Numbered from the stretch's first letter, positions 1-9,517 are shown. The stretch: DNA of 64,000 bases from Mycolicibacterium sp. lyk4-40-TYG-92 (GCF_030209435.1 NZ_JARVRX010000005.1:62001-126000); one strand, 5' to 3'. The notes: generated by a model from the sequence alone, not told the origin. Numbers and translations: made by a program.

Positions 1-44
1 GATTTTCCGGCGCCGATGCCGCCGCTCAGTCCGATACGAAGCAC
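1..44 (-). CDS. coaE: Dephospho-CoA kinase, N-terminal 14 codons (partial)
   Basis: CoaE phosphorylates the 3'-hydroxyl of dephospho-CoA, the last step of coenzyme A synthesis. Reading the minus strand from a GTG at 44-42 gives MLRIGLSGGIGAGK followed by the first two bases of a Ser codon, which is the start of CoaE with its P-loop (GGIGAGKS). The gene runs off the left edge. It lies 31 bases downstream of the AztD-like gene on the same strand. In M. tuberculosis coaE (Rv1631) follows rpsA directly, as I remember it, so its position fits. The ATG at 49-47 is in a different frame. Confidence 0.85.
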   Translation of the reverse strand, partial: MLRIGLSGGIGAGK

Positions 45-75
45 GGCATCAGTGTGTCAGGTCGCCCGGTCCGCC

Positions 76-1296
76 TCAGCCACGGACTCCCGTCATCTCG
101 ATGACCGCTCTGTCCAACGTGGTTTCAGCGACGGCCGAACCGTTGGTCAGGTCAACGGCCACCAGTCGCCGGGCATGCGGATCACTGACGTAGGCGGTGC
201 CGCCTTGTACATGCACGTTAGGCATCGGCTCATGCCAGTCGTCGGGTTCCTGCCATGGCGCGATGACGCCGATGCGCGCGATCCGCTGGGCGGTCTTCGC
301 ATCGAATACGTGCAGCGCGCCGTCGGTGCCGAGAATGATCGCCTCACCACGCGGCCCGCGGTCCAGCGACCGGAAGCTGTAGCTGGCATCGAGCGGTACC
401 ACCGCGATCCGGCCGGTCTGCGTATCAGTCAGGGTAAACCGTTGGGGGCGTTCAAGTTCCGCGCCGGCTTCGGTCTTGTAGTCGCCGAGCACGATCGGAG
501 ACTCCGCGCTTCCCGCCTGATTGCCGATCCGCCCGTACGGCTCGGCACTGGCAGTTTTCTGAATCGTGTTGCCGCGCACGATGAGTATGCCGTTCTGACA
601 GCCGAACGTCAGCACGCCGTCCGCGGCCGCGGCCTCGCCGTGCAGACCCGGACATTCGTCGTTGACCGCGATCGGCTTGCCTCCGGCGTCGCGGACCTCC
701 AGACCGGTCCTCGAATGCGCGTCACCACGGCTCACGACCACTGACCCGTCACCGCGAGCGACGGCGACGCCATGATGAGCGGGAACGGCGAAATGCGAAG
801 CCACTTCGGCCTTGCCGGCGAGCAGTGCGTGCGGGTCGACGATGTCCACCGCGCCGGTGCCGTCGAAGAACAGGGTGAGCTTGCCGTCGTGAGCGACGGC
901 ATGGCCGGGCTCGGCGCCGCTGAATCGCATACCGGTCGATCGCGGGGTGGCCGTGTAGTGATGCCCGTGGTCGCCGTGGTCATCGGTCCAGGTACCGAGG
1001 TCGAGAACCGTGAACCCACCGGATTGCGATACCAGCACATGCCGGCCGTCTGCGGCGGAATTGAGCCGCAAGAAGCCCTCGAGCGGAACGTCGCCGGCTG
1101 GTTCGAGTGTCTTCGCATCGAGCACCAGCACCCCGCCGTCATAGCTCAGGGCCAGCCGCGGGGTGCGCGCGGACTGTTCCACGGGAGCGGCGGCGGGGGT
1201 CGACTCGGTAGGGGCGTTGCGGGCTGGCGGGCCGGAGCACCCCGCGACCAGCACTGCCAGGGACAGTGCGGCCAGGAATCCATTGCGGTTGAACAC
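76..1296 (-). CDS. aztD: AztD-like periplasmic zinc chaperone lipoprotein
   Basis: The 406-residue protein begins with a lipoprotein signal peptide (hydrophobic 8-19, lipobox LVAGC with Cys20), then a Pro/Ala linker and a repetitive beta-propeller-like body (about 46-400) with recurring 'vLDakT' blade motifs. A His/Asp cluster, DDHGDHGHH, lies at 105-113. This combination matches AztD, which hands Zn(II) to the AztC binding protein of the AztABC importer. No aztABC genes are visible in the window, so the partner must be elsewhere or the role is different. It is downstream of rpsA, beyond the rpsA terminator, and just upstream of coaE. The family call rests on memory of AztD; a generic WD40-like lipoprotein is the alternative. 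Confidence 0.6.
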   Translation of the reverse strand: MFNRNGFLAALSLAVLVAGCSGPPARNAPTESTPAAAPVEQSARTPRLALSYDGGVLVLDAKTLEPAGDVPLEGFLRLNSAADGRHVLVSQSGGFTVLDLGTWTDDHGDHGHHYTATPRSTGMRFSGAEPGHAVAHDGKLTLFFDGTGAVDIVDPHALLAGKAEVASHFAVPAHHGVAVARGDGSVVVSRGDAHSRTGLEVRDAGGKPIAVNDECPGLHGEAAAADGVLTFGCQNGILIVRGNTIQKTASAEPYGRIGNQAGSAESPIVLGDYKTEAGAELERPQRFTLTDTQTGRIAVVPLDASYSFRSLDRGPRGEAIILGTDGALHVFDAKTAQRIARIGVIAPWQEPDDWHEPMPNVHVQGGTAYVSDPHARRLVAVDLTNGSAVAETTLDRAVIEMTGVRG

Positions 1297-1361
1297 GCCG
1301 CCCAGCCAAGCCGTTGATGAAAATTATTGTCAAATAGCTACGCGCGCACGTGTCCGACAAA

Positions 1362-1396
1362 AGAACTCCCCGGCTCGGTATGAGCCGGGGAGTTCT
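1362..1396 (-). terminator. Intrinsic terminator of rpsA
   Basis: Two perfectly complementary 15-base arms (1362-1376 and 1382-1396) enclose a 5-base loop and are followed on the minus strand by TTTT (1362-1359). It lies 13 bases past the rpsA stop codon, so it ends rpsA transcription and separates it from the lipoprotein gene. Confidence 0.9.
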
Positions 1397-1409
1397 GTTG
1401 GGTTGCTAC

Positions 1410-2849
1410 TTAGGCGTTGCCGGCGAGCTTCTCGCGCAGCGCCGCCAGCTGGGCGTCGCTGGCCAGGGTGCCACCGGTCGACTCCTCGGAACGCGAGGAA
1501 CCGCTGGTCGCCGGACGGGCAGCTGCCTCGGCGTCGGCCGCGGCGAACTTCTCCATCTGGGCGGTGTGCATCTTGTGGCGACGCTCGGCCTCGGCGTACC
1601 GGGCCTCCCACTCGTCACGCTGCTTCTCGAAGCCTTCCAGCCATTCGTTGCTGTCGGCGTCGAAGCCCTCGGGGAAGATGTAGTTGCCCTGCTCGTCGTA
1701 GCTGTCGGCCATGCCGTACTTCGACGGGTCGAACTCCTCGGTGTAGTCCTCGTTGGCCTGCTTGAGGCTCAGCGAGATGCGGCGACGCTCCAGGTCGATG
1801 TCGATGACCTTGACCATCGCGTCGTCGCCGACCTGGACCACCTGGTCCGGGACCTCGACGTGGCGCTCGGACAGCTCCGAGATGTGCACCAGGCCCTCGA
1901 TGCCCTCTTCGACGCGGACGAACGCGCCGAACGGAACCAGCTTGGTGACCTTGCCCGGGACGATCTGACCGATCGCGTGGGTGCGGGCGAAGTGGCGCCA
2001 CGGGTCTTCCTGAGTCGCCTTGAGCGACAGCGAAACCCGCTCGCGATCCATGTCGACGTCCAGCACCTCGACGGTGACCTCGTCGCCCACCTGAACCACC
2101 TCGGACGGGTGATCGATGTGCTTCCAGGACAGCTCGGAGACGTGCACCAGGCCGTCCACGCCGCCCAGGTCGACGAACGCGCCGAAGTTGACGATCGAGG
2201 ACACGACACCCTTGCGGATGGCGCCCTTGGTGAGCTGGTTGAGGAACTCGCTGCGAACCTCGGACTGGGTCTGCTCGAGCCACGCGCGACGCGACAGGAC
2301 CACGTTGTTGCGGTTCTTGTCGAGCTCGATGATCTTGGCCTCGATCTCCTTGCCGATGTACGGCTGCAGATCGCGGACACGGCGCATCTCGACGAGCGAT
2401 GCGGGCAGGAAGCCGCGCAGGCCGATGTCGAGGATCAGGCCGCCCTTGACGACCTCGATGACGGTGCCCTTGACGGCCTCGTCCTTCTCCTTGAGCTCCT
2501 CGATGGTGCCCCAGGCGCGCTCGTACTGAGCCCGCTTCTTGGAGAGGATCAGGCGGCCTTCCTTGTCCTCCTTGGTGAGAACGAGGGCTTCGACCTCATC
2601 GCCCACGGAAACGACCTCATTGGGGTCGACGTCGTGCTTGATGGAAAGTTCGCGAGAAGGGATGACACCTTCGGTCTTGTAGCCGATGTCGAGCAGGACC
2701 TCGTCACGGTCCACCTTGACGATGGTCCCTTCGACGATGTCGCCATCGTTGAAGTACTTGATGGTCTTGTCGATAGCGGCGAGAAAGTCCTCGGCCGAGC
2801 CAATGTCGTTGATGGCTACTTGCGGCGAGGTGATGGAGGGACTTGGCAT
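1410..2849 (-). CDS. rpsA: 30S ribosomal protein S1
   Basis: RpsA (479 residues) binds mRNA on the small ribosomal subunit; in mycobacteria it has also been discussed as a target of pyrazinoic acid. Four S1 RNA-binding domains are visible, at roughly 36-105, 123-188, 209-277 and 294-363, each with the typical 'G.V..i..fGaFVdl' pattern (for example SIVNFGAFVDLGG). The C-terminal tail is low in complexity and ends in a short helix like the tuberculosis protein. The open frame extends 38 codons upstream, but the ATG at 2849 gives MPSPSITSPQ, matching the known mycobacterial N-terminus. A strong terminator follows. Confidence 0.97.
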   Translation of the reverse strand: MPSPSITSPQVAINDIGSAEDFLAAIDKTIKYFNDGDIVEGTIVKVDRDEVLLDIGYKTEGVIPSRELSIKHDVDPNEVVSVGDEVEALVLTKEDKEGRLILSKKRAQYERAWGTIEELKEKDEAVKGTVIEVVKGGLILDIGLRGFLPASLVEMRRVRDLQPYIGKEIEAKIIELDKNRNNVVLSRRAWLEQTQSEVRSEFLNQLTKGAIRKGVVSSIVNFGAFVDLGGVDGLVHVSELSWKHIDHPSEVVQVGDEVTVEVLDVDMDRERVSLSLKATQEDPWRHFARTHAIGQIVPGKVTKLVPFGAFVRVEEGIEGLVHISELSERHVEVPDQVVQVGDDAMVKVIDIDLERRRISLSLKQANEDYTEEFDPSKYGMADSYDEQGNYIFPEGFDADSNEWLEGFEKQRDEWEARYAEAERRHKMHTAQMEKFAAADAEAAARPATSGSSRSEESTGGTLASDAQLAALREKLAGNA

Positions 2850-3056
2850 GTGGTGGGATGCTCCGGACAGGTTGAATCGTAGGGACAAATTGGTTGTTTT
2901 TCCGTGACGCGTCGCGGCGTTACCGCCTGACGTCTCACGCGCACCCATAGCCCATGTGGACACAGGTACTTGTCGAGGGTACTAGACCCGTAGACGCAGG
3001 CCAAACGCGGTCTGCTCCACTGCAGGGGAATGCCGTTCCGCCGATAGTCTCGTGTC

Positions 3057-4205
3057 GTGTATCCCGCTCCGTCGCCCGTGCCGCCGCCATATCCGTACCT
3101 GGCGCCGATGCCGCGGCGAATCCGCAAGGTCGGTGCGCCCCTCGGCGTGATCATCGGGCTGGGTGTGCTGATCGGCTGCGTCCTGATCCTGACCACTCTG
3201 ACCAATCCGATCGGCATGACCATCGGTTTCGTGCTGGCCAGCATCGCGACTGCGGTGGTACTGCTGACCTACCTGTGGTTCGACCGCTGGGAGCCCGAGC
3301 CACCGCGGCTGCTGATCTTCGCGTTCATCTGGGGCGCCTCCATCAGCGTCGTCATCTCGGTGGTCCTGGAAACCATGTCGACGCCGCTGCTGGGCAAGGA
3401 AGGCTTCGCCGCGATGGCCATCGGGGCACCGGTGATCGAAGAGGCCGCCAAGGGCGTGTTCCTGCTGCTGATGATGACGGGCAGGCGCCGCAACGAACTG
3501 AACTCGCTGACAGACTGCCTGGTCTACGCCGGTTTTGTCGCCGCGGGTTTCGCGTGGCTGGAGAACATCTTCTACATCGCGATGGGCGAGACGATCGCGC
3601 ATTCCCTGCTGACCGCCGCGCTGCGGCTGATCATGGGTCCCTTCGCACATCCGCTGTTCACGAGCATGACCGGCATCGGCGTATACCTCGCCCTGCAGCA
3701 CCGCGGCGCCGGTGCCAAGGTGCTCTATATCGGGCTCGGCTATCTCGCCGCGGTGGTCATGCACATGTTGTGGAACGGCTCGACCGTCGTCGGCGCAGGC
3801 GCGTATTTCGCGGTCTACCTGTTCTGGATGGTGCCGATCTTCACCCTCGCCATCGTCACCGGCGTGCTGGGCCGTCGTCGCGAGCAGCGGGTGGTCGCCG
3901 AGAAGCTGCCGGGGCTCATCGCCTCCGGGCTGATCACCCCCAACGAGGCGACGTGGCTCGGATCGATGCGCACGCGCAAGGCCGCGATCGCGACGGCGAC
4001 GCGGATCGGCGGCGCCCCGGCCGGTAAATCGGTGAAGGAGTTCGCCGTGCAGGTCGTCGAGTTGGCATTCGTTCGGGACCGCATCGACCGGGGCCTGGCC
4101 GACCAGCAGACCTACCAGCGGCATGCCGAGGAGGCGTACTGGCTCACCGCCACCCGGGCGCAGGCCCCGGTGTTGCAGTGGCTGACCAACTACCGGGCGG
4201 CGTGA
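3057..4205 (+). CDS. PrsW-family intramembrane metalloprotease
   Basis: The 382-residue protein has a short Pro-rich cytoplasmic start and about eight hydrophobic membrane segments between residues 25 and 270. The PrsW signature is present: a membrane-embedded double glutamate (APVIEEAAKG), a following motif with LVYAGF and an ENIFY segment, and two later histidine motifs (HPLFTS and HMLWNG) expected to help bind the metal. PrsW-type proteases cleave membrane proteins such as anti-sigma factors; the substrate here is unknown. The remaining C-terminal 100 residues look soluble and helical. The GTG start gives MYPAPSPVPP. It is divergent from rpsA and followed 35 bases later by a LysE-type gene. 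Confidence 0.85.
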   Translation: MYPAPSPVPPPYPYLAPMPRRIRKVGAPLGVIIGLGVLIGCVLILTTLTNPIGMTIGFVLASIATAVVLLTYLWFDRWEPEPPRLLIFAFIWGASISVVISVVLETMSTPLLGKEGFAAMAIGAPVIEEAAKGVFLLLMMTGRRRNELNSLTDCLVYAGFVAAGFAWLENIFYIAMGETIAHSLLTAALRLIMGPFAHPLFTSMTGIGVYLALQHRGAGAKVLYIGLGYLAAVVMHMLWNGSTVVGAGAYFAVYLFWMVPIFTLAIVTGVLGRRREQRVVAEKLPGLIASGLITPNEATWLGSMRTRKAAIATATRIGGAPAGKSVKEFAVQVVELAFVRDRIDRGLADQQTYQRHAEEAYWLTATRAQAPVLQWLTNYRAA

Positions 4206-4240
4206 CTTAACCATTTGCGCGGGTCAGCGATACTTCGTGC

Positions 4241-4873
4241 ATGCTCGCGCACCTTCTCGACGTCCTGCCGGCGTTCCTGGTCGCGTCGGTGATCCTGGCA
4301 GCGCTGCCCGGACCGGCGACGGCACTGTTCCTGCACCGCTCGGTGCGCGACGGCCGCAAGGCCGGTCTGGCGGCCGTCGTCGGCAATGAGATCGGCGTCT
4401 GCGGGTGGACGCTCGCCGGCGGCGGCGGACTCTCGATCCTGCTGGCGGCCAATCACTGGCTGTCGCTGGCGCTGCACGTCGTCGGCGCCGCGATCATGAT
4501 CTGGCTGGGCATCAGCGCCTGGCGCAGCGCGAAGCACCCCGCCGACATGGCCGCCGCCCTGCCCCTGCGCGGACGGACGCCGGGCGCGGCGTTCCGCGCG
4601 GCACTCGTGTCGATCGCCGCCAACCCGAAGGCCGCGGCCTTCGGCATCGTGGTGCTCCCCCAGTTCCTGCCGGCCGGCGGCCCGGTGCTGCCGACGCTGC
4701 TGGTGCTCGCCGCCATCCAGTTGGTGATCGACACCTCGTGGTGCGTCGGGGTCGTCCTAGCCGCCGACAAGGCACGAAACATCTTGAGCCGCACCCACGT
4801 TCGTCAGCGCATCGAACGCGCCATGGGCGCGATCCTCGTTGCGCTCGGTATCGGGCTGGCGGCCGACGCCTAG
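4241..4873 (+). CDS. LysE/RhtB-family amino-acid exporter
   Basis: The 210-residue protein carries six hydrophobic segments in the LysE/RhtB pattern. The N-terminal signature 'lPGPatalfl...GrkAGl...G...G' is visible (LAALPGPATALF, then GRKAGLAAVVGNEIG). Members export amino acids or their derivatives; the substrate cannot be read from the sequence. It follows the PrsW gene on the same strand by 35 bases and runs convergently into polA, with 2 bases between the two stop codons. Confidence 0.85.
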   Translation: MLAHLLDVLPAFLVASVILAALPGPATALFLHRSVRDGRKAGLAAVVGNEIGVCGWTLAGGGGLSILLAANHWLSLALHVVGAAIMIWLGISAWRSAKHPADMAAALPLRGRTPGAAFRAALVSIAANPKAAAFGIVVLPQFLPAGGPVLPTLLVLAAIQLVIDTSWCVGVVLAADKARNILSRTHVRQRIERAMGAILVALGIGLAADA

Positions 4874-4875
4874 TC

Positions 4876-7584
4876 CTAGTGCGCCGCGGCGTCCCAACTG
4901 GGTCCGTAACCCACCGACACCTCGAGCGGCACGTCCAACGGGTAGGCACTGCCCATCTGCTCGCGCACCAGCGCCTCCAGCGCGTCGCGCTCCCCTTCGG
5001 CGACCTCGAACAACAGCTCGTCGTGCACCTGAAGCAGGATGCGTGACTTCAGCCCGGCGTCCTTCATCGCGCTGTCGACGTTGATCATCGCGACCTTGAT
5101 GATGTCGGCGGCGCTGCCCTGGATGGGCGCGTTGAGCGCGGCCCGCTCGGCGGCTTCGCGGACGTTGCGGTTGCTGCTGTCGAGCTCCGGCAGGTAGCGC
5201 CGGCGCCCGAGCACCGTCGAGGTGTAGCCGTCCTTGCGGGCCTGTTCGACGACCGAGTGCAGGTAGTCGCGCACCCCGCCGAACCGGTCGAAGTACTGGT
5301 CCATCTGCTGCTTGGCCTCTTCGGTCGAGATCTTCAGCTGCGACGCCAGTCCGTAGGCCGACAACCCGTAGGCCAGGCCGTAGGACATGGCCTTGACCCG
5401 GCGGCGCAACTCTGCGGTGACCTCCTCGCTCGGCACGCCGAAGGCCCGCGACGCGACGAACGTGTGCAGGTCCTCGCCGGTGTTAAAGGCCTCGATCAGG
5501 CCGGCGTCGCCCGACAGGTGCGCCATGATGCGCATCTCGATCTGGCTGTAGTCGGCGGTCATGAGCTCGGTGAAGCCCTTGCCCACGACGAAGGCCTCAC
5601 GGATCTGCCGGCCCGCTTCGGTGCGGATCGGGATGTTCTGCAGGTTCGGCTCGGTCGACGACAACCGGCCGGTGGCCGCGATCGTCTGGTTGAACGTGGT
5701 GTGGATGCGGCCGTCGGACGCGACCGCGTTCAGCAGCCCGTCGACGGTGACCTTGAGCCGGGTCGCGTCGCGGTGTGCCAGCAGATGCTGCAGGAACGGA
5801 TGACCGGTCTTGTCCAGAAGTGATTGCAGCGCATCGGCATCCGTGGTGTAGCCGGTCTTGGTGCGCTTGGTCTTCGGCATCTCGAGCTTGTCGAACAGCA
5901 CCACCTGCAGCTGCTTGGGCGAGCCCAGGTTGATCTGCTCGCCGATCGCCGCGTAGGCCGCCTCGGCGGCGTCACGAATCTGGTCGGAGAACTGGCTCTG
6001 CAGCCGGCCGAGCAGTTCGATGTCGACGGCGATGCCGGCGTTCTCCATCTCGGCGAGGGCCCGCTGCACGGGAAGCTCCATCTGGCCGAGCAGTGCCAGC
6101 GAGTCGATCCGGGCGAGTTCCACGTCGAGCGCATCGGCCAGATCACCGACGGCCGCGGCGCGCACGATCAGCGCCTGAACCGCGGCGTCGTCGACCTCAT
6201 CGGGGTCGTCGAGCAGGGAAAGCTGTTGCTCCTCCGTGGTTTCCGCGCGCAGTTCGCGGCCGAGGTACCGCACCGACAGGTCGTCGAGGGCGAAGCTGCG
6301 CTGTCCCGGGCGCACCAGATAGGCGGCCAGCGCCGTATCCGAGGTGACGCCCGCGAGCGTCCAGCCGCGGCCCAGCAGGTCATGCCAGGCGAGCTTCGCC
6401 TCGTGGAGCGCCTTCGGCGGGCCCGGATCGGCCAGCCACGACGCGAGCGCCGCCTCGTCGTCGGCGTCCAGCCGCGCAGTGTCGATGTAGACGCCTTCGC
6501 CGCTGGCCGACACGATGGCGACCGCGGTGGCGTCGGCGTCGAAGGCCTTGTGGGTGCCGGCGACGGCCATACCGAAGCGGCTGCCGTTGCTGTGCTCGGC
6601 GAGCCAGGCCGCCAGGGTGCCCGGCTCCAGCAGGCCGCCGCGGACGTCGAAGCCGAGCTCGACCTCGGGCTCCACGGGCGACAGTGTCTCGAACAACCGG
6701 TCCCGCAGGACCCGGAACTCCAGGTCGTCGAACAGCTGGTGGATGCGGTCGCGGTCCCACGGCTGCACCCGCAGCGCTTCCGGGGTGTGCGCCAGCGGCA
6801 CGTTCCGGACCAGGTCGGTCAGCTCACGGTTGAGGATGACGCTGGAGAGGTTGGCCCGCAGCGAGTCGCCGACCTTGCCCTTGACCTCGTCGACATGGTC
6901 GACCAGCGCCTGCAGCGAGCCGTACTGGTTGATCCATTTGGATGCGGTTTTCTCACCCACGCCGGGAATGCCGGGCAGGTTGTCGCTCGGGTCGCCGCGC
7001 AGGGCTGCGAAGTCCGGGTACTGGGTCGGGGTCAGGCCGTACTTCTCCACCACCGCGTCGGGGGTGAAGCGGTGCAGATCGCTGACGCCCTTCTTCGGGT
7101 ACAGCACGGTCACGTCGTCGGTGACGAGCTGCAGCGAGTCACGGTCGCCGGTGACGACCAGCACCCGGAAATCCTCTGCCTCGGCCTGCGTGGCCAGCGT
7201 GGCGATCAGGTCGTCGGCCTCGAAGCCGTCTTCGGCCAGCACCGTGATGCCGAGCGCCCCCAGCACCTCTTTGGTGATGTCGATCTGGCCGCGGAACTCG
7301 TCGGGCGTAGCGGCCCGCCCCTCCTTGTACTCCGGGTACTTCTCCTTGCGGAACGTCTTGCGGGAGACGTCGAAGGCGGCGGCGACGTGCGTCGGCTTCT
7401 CGTCGCGCAGCAGATTGATGAGCATGGCGGTGAAGCCGTACACCGCGTTGGTGGTCAGGCCGCCCTGCGTCTTGAAGTTCTCGGCGGGCAGCGCGTAGAA
7501 CGCCCGGAACGCCAGTGAGTTGCCGTCCAGCAGCATCAATGTGGGCTTGGTGGTCGGCGGGGCGTCCGTTGCGGTGGGGCTCAC
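4876..7584 (-). CDS. polA: DNA polymerase I
   Basis: PolA (902 residues) fills gaps and removes RNA primers during replication and repair. The N-terminal 5'-nuclease domain (about 15-300) has LDGNSLAFRAFYA and the helix-hairpin-helix GIPGVGEKTA. The middle region is a degenerate 3'-5' exonuclease domain, as in other mycobacterial PolA proteins. The C-terminal polymerase domain has the motif A aspartate in TADYSQIEMR, motif B (RRRVKAMSYGLAYG) and motif C (QVHDELLFE). The open frame starts at 7602, but the GTG at 7584 gives MSPTATDAPP, which matches the M. tuberculosis start as I recall it. Confidence 0.97.
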   Translation of the reverse strand: MSPTATDAPPTTKPTLMLLDGNSLAFRAFYALPAENFKTQGGLTTNAVYGFTAMLINLLRDEKPTHVAAAFDVSRKTFRKEKYPEYKEGRAATPDEFRGQIDITKEVLGALGITVLAEDGFEADDLIATLATQAEAEDFRVLVVTGDRDSLQLVTDDVTVLYPKKGVSDLHRFTPDAVVEKYGLTPTQYPDFAALRGDPSDNLPGIPGVGEKTASKWINQYGSLQALVDHVDEVKGKVGDSLRANLSSVILNRELTDLVRNVPLAHTPEALRVQPWDRDRIHQLFDDLEFRVLRDRLFETLSPVEPEVELGFDVRGGLLEPGTLAAWLAEHSNGSRFGMAVAGTHKAFDADATAVAIVSASGEGVYIDTARLDADDEAALASWLADPGPPKALHEAKLAWHDLLGRGWTLAGVTSDTALAAYLVRPGQRSFALDDLSVRYLGRELRAETTEEQQLSLLDDPDEVDDAAVQALIVRAAAVGDLADALDVELARIDSLALLGQMELPVQRALAEMENAGIAVDIELLGRLQSQFSDQIRDAAEAAYAAIGEQINLGSPKQLQVVLFDKLEMPKTKRTKTGYTTDADALQSLLDKTGHPFLQHLLAHRDATRLKVTVDGLLNAVASDGRIHTTFNQTIAATGRLSSTEPNLQNIPIRTEAGRQIREAFVVGKGFTELMTADYSQIEMRIMAHLSGDAGLIEAFNTGEDLHTFVASRAFGVPSEEVTAELRRRVKAMSYGLAYGLSAYGLASQLKISTEEAKQQMDQYFDRFGGVRDYLHSVVEQARKDGYTSTVLGRRRYLPELDSSNRNVREAAERAALNAPIQGSAADIIKVAMINVDSAMKDAGLKSRILLQVHDELLFEVAEGERDALEALVREQMGSAYPLDVPLEVSVGYGPSWDAAAH

Positions 7585-7645
7585 AGCCCTAACTCTATGC
7601 AACCGGCCCGACAGCCTTGGCGGGCGCTGGCGACGTCAGTCGGCG

Positions 7646-7987
7646 TTATTGGGCGATGGCGGGAACTCCGGGGGCCTGACGAACAGGTGGCACCGGTTTC
7701 GTCGAGGTGGGAGCGTCCTTGGGGAACTCCAAGCTGCCGGAATCGGGGATCGTGCAGATGAAGGCGCCACCGTTACCGGTGGTCGGATTACCGTACGCGG
7801 CTATGCAGCACTCCCATGCGCTCCCAGGACCCCGGTTTGCCTTGCAGTCCGCGTAGAACTGACTCCGAGTGCGGTTGTCGGCTCCGGCGACGGCAACCGA
7901 TCCGCACAGAAGTCCGGCGGCGAGGGTGGTGGCGAGCAACGTGCGCGTTGCTGACCCAATTGGCGTGACGCGGGTGTCTGTCGTCAT
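7646..7987 (-). CDS. Small secreted protein of unknown function
   Basis: The protein has 113 residues. An N-terminal signal peptide (hydrophobic core TLLATTLAAGLLCGSVAVA) with a likely cut after AGA is followed by a compact Cys-containing domain (DCK, ECC, FIC) and a Pro-rich C-terminus. The paired cysteines suggest disulfides outside the membrane. I do not recognise a named family. The ATG at 7987 is preferred over the open-frame start at 8023 because an AGGAC ribosome-binding sequence precedes it by about nine bases. It is read toward polA on the same strand, with about 60 bases between. Confidence 0.7.
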   Translation of the reverse strand: MTTDTRVTPIGSATRTLLATTLAAGLLCGSVAVAGADNRTRSQFYADCKANRGPGSAWECCIAAYGNPTTGNGGAFICTIPDSGSLEFPKDAPTSTKPVPPVRQAPGVPAIAQ

Positions 7988-8080
7988 GGCCGGTCCTGTC
8001 CTGTGCCGTTGGTCTGACCCCACCCGAACCTGATCATAGGCTGAATATTTGCTGAAAGGGGAGGATTGGGCTCCCGGCGT

Positions 8081-9517
8081 TCAGCAGGGCCGTGCGCTCA
8101 CGTGGTCGAAACGCCGCAGCTGCTCTCGGATCACATCGGGCCGGTCGTTGATCGCCGCGATGTGCCCGTCGGGCCGGACCAGCACGTACGAGCCGGCGGA
8201 CACGTCGTAGTCGGGACCCGGCGCCAGACGCGCCTGAGGAACCCCGAAATCGAAGGCAGCTCCACCGAATTCGAGCACCGTCCAGTGCGGTCCGCGGAAG
8301 ACGTCGAACAGGCGGCGCCCGTCGGGCAACAAGGCGTCGGGTGCGCGGTCGCCGGCCTGTAGCGCGCCCGGCCCGCTCTCCTCGCCGGCAAGGGGGCCGC
8401 CCCGGTAGCTGATGTCCAGCTGATGGATGGCCGACGGCGCCGTCCCGGTCGCGGCGAAGCCCTGGCGATGCAGCGCACCACTGAGCCGAAGCACGTCGGC
8501 CGCCACCGGCATGCGTTCAGCGGCGTAGCTGTCCAGCAGTGCGTCGGGCGCTCCAGCGAGCACGGCGGCCAGTTTCCAGCCGAGGTTGTAAGCGTCCTGC
8601 ACACCCGTGTTGACGCCCTGTCCCCCGGCCGGCGAATGGACGTGGGCAGCGTCGCCCGCCAGCAGCACCCGGCCCATCCGGAACTGTTGCGCCATCAGCA
8701 GATTCACGCGGTACTCCGAAACCCACCGCAGGTCCGACAGCACCACGTCACGGCGCCCCGAGCGCTGTTCGAGCAGCTCCTGCATCCCGCCCAGGGTCAG
8801 AGGGGGCGGCTCCTCGCCCGGCGCCATCGTCACCACCAGCTGGAAGTGCTCGGTACCCGGCAGGTTCCACAGCGAGAACCGCGTGGCCTGGTCACCGTCG
8901 CCGGTCAGCAGGTGACAGCACCTGCCGTCGAGCCCGCGCGCCCGGACATCGCCGACGATGATGCGTTCCTCGGTCAGCGCACCGCCGAGAAACTCGACAC
9001 CGGACACCTTGCGCACGGTGCTGCGACCGCCGTCTGCCCCGACGAGATAGTCCGCGCGGATCGGGCCGCGTTCGGTCTGCACGGTCACACCGTTGCCGTC
9101 TTGCTCGAAACCTGTTACCTCGGTGCCGAATTCGATGACGCCACCGAGTTCGACGAACCGTGCCGCCAGGATCTGGTCGGTCCGCCACTGCGGAATCAGC
9201 CACGTGAACGGATACGGCACGGCCGGTGTCGGCGCGAGTTCCGGCAGGCCCAAGACCTCGTAGATCGGCTTGGTCCAGACCTCCTCCGCGCCGCGGTACA
9301 GGCGCATGGGCGGAAACGGCTCGCCCGCTGCCAGCACCGCACCGATGACGCCCAGGTCGTCGAACACCTCGAGGGTGCGCGGTTGCAGTCCCTTGCCGCG
9401 CGAACCGGGAAACAACGCCTTGGCCCGGTCCAGCACGCGTACCGGTACGCCGCGGCGCGCCAGCTCGACGGCGAGCGTCAGTCCGGTCGGTCCCGCGCCG
9501 GCGATCACCACGCTCAT
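8081..9517 (-). CDS. FAD-dependent aromatic/rifampicin-type monooxygenase
   Basis: This 478-residue class A flavoprotein monooxygenase would use NAD(P)H and O2 to hydroxylate an aromatic substrate. It shows the N-terminal FAD-binding GAGPTG motif (residues 7-12), the middle GADGGRSTVRK motif and the GDAAHVHSPAGGQGVNTG motif near 290-310. The C-terminal 100 residues form the thioredoxin-like tail of phenol hydroxylase and rifampicin monooxygenase relatives, ending near the family's usual 475-480 length. It overlaps the upstream TetR gene by four bases (ATGA), so both are one operon. Rifampicin monooxygenase is possible, but 2-polyprenylphenol or polyketide hydroxylases cannot be excluded. Confidence 0.8.
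   Translation of the reverse strand: MSVVIAGAGPTGLTLAVELARRGVPVRVLDRAKALFPGSRGKGLQPRTLEVFDDLGVIGAVLAAGEPFPPMRLYRGAEEVWTKPIYEVLGLPELAPTPAVPYPFTWLIPQWRTDQILAARFVELGGVIEFGTEVTGFEQDGNGVTVQTERGPIRADYLVGADGGRSTVRKVSGVEFLGGALTEERIIVGDVRARGLDGRCCHLLTGDGDQATRFSLWNLPGTEHFQLVVTMAPGEEPPPLTLGGMQELLEQRSGRRDVVLSDLRWVSEYRVNLLMAQQFRMGRVLLAGDAAHVHSPAGGQGVNTGVQDAYNLGWKLAAVLAGAPDALLDSYAAERMPVAADVLRLSGALHRQGFAATGTAPSAIHQLDISYRGGPLAGEESGPGALQAGDRAPDALLPDGRRLFDVFRGPHWTVLEFGGAAFDFGVPQARLAPGPDYDVSAGSYVLVRPDGHIAAINDRPDVIREQLRRFDHVSARPC

Noticed and set aside
1350..2882. 510-codon open frame on the plus strand
   Set aside because: It lies opposite rpsA, whose protein is unmistakable. Long antisense frames are expected in GC-rich codon-biased genes.
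5824..7518. 564-codon open frame on the plus strand
   Set aside because: It is antisense to polA, gives an Arg/Gly/His-rich sequence with no motif and has no ribosome-binding site.
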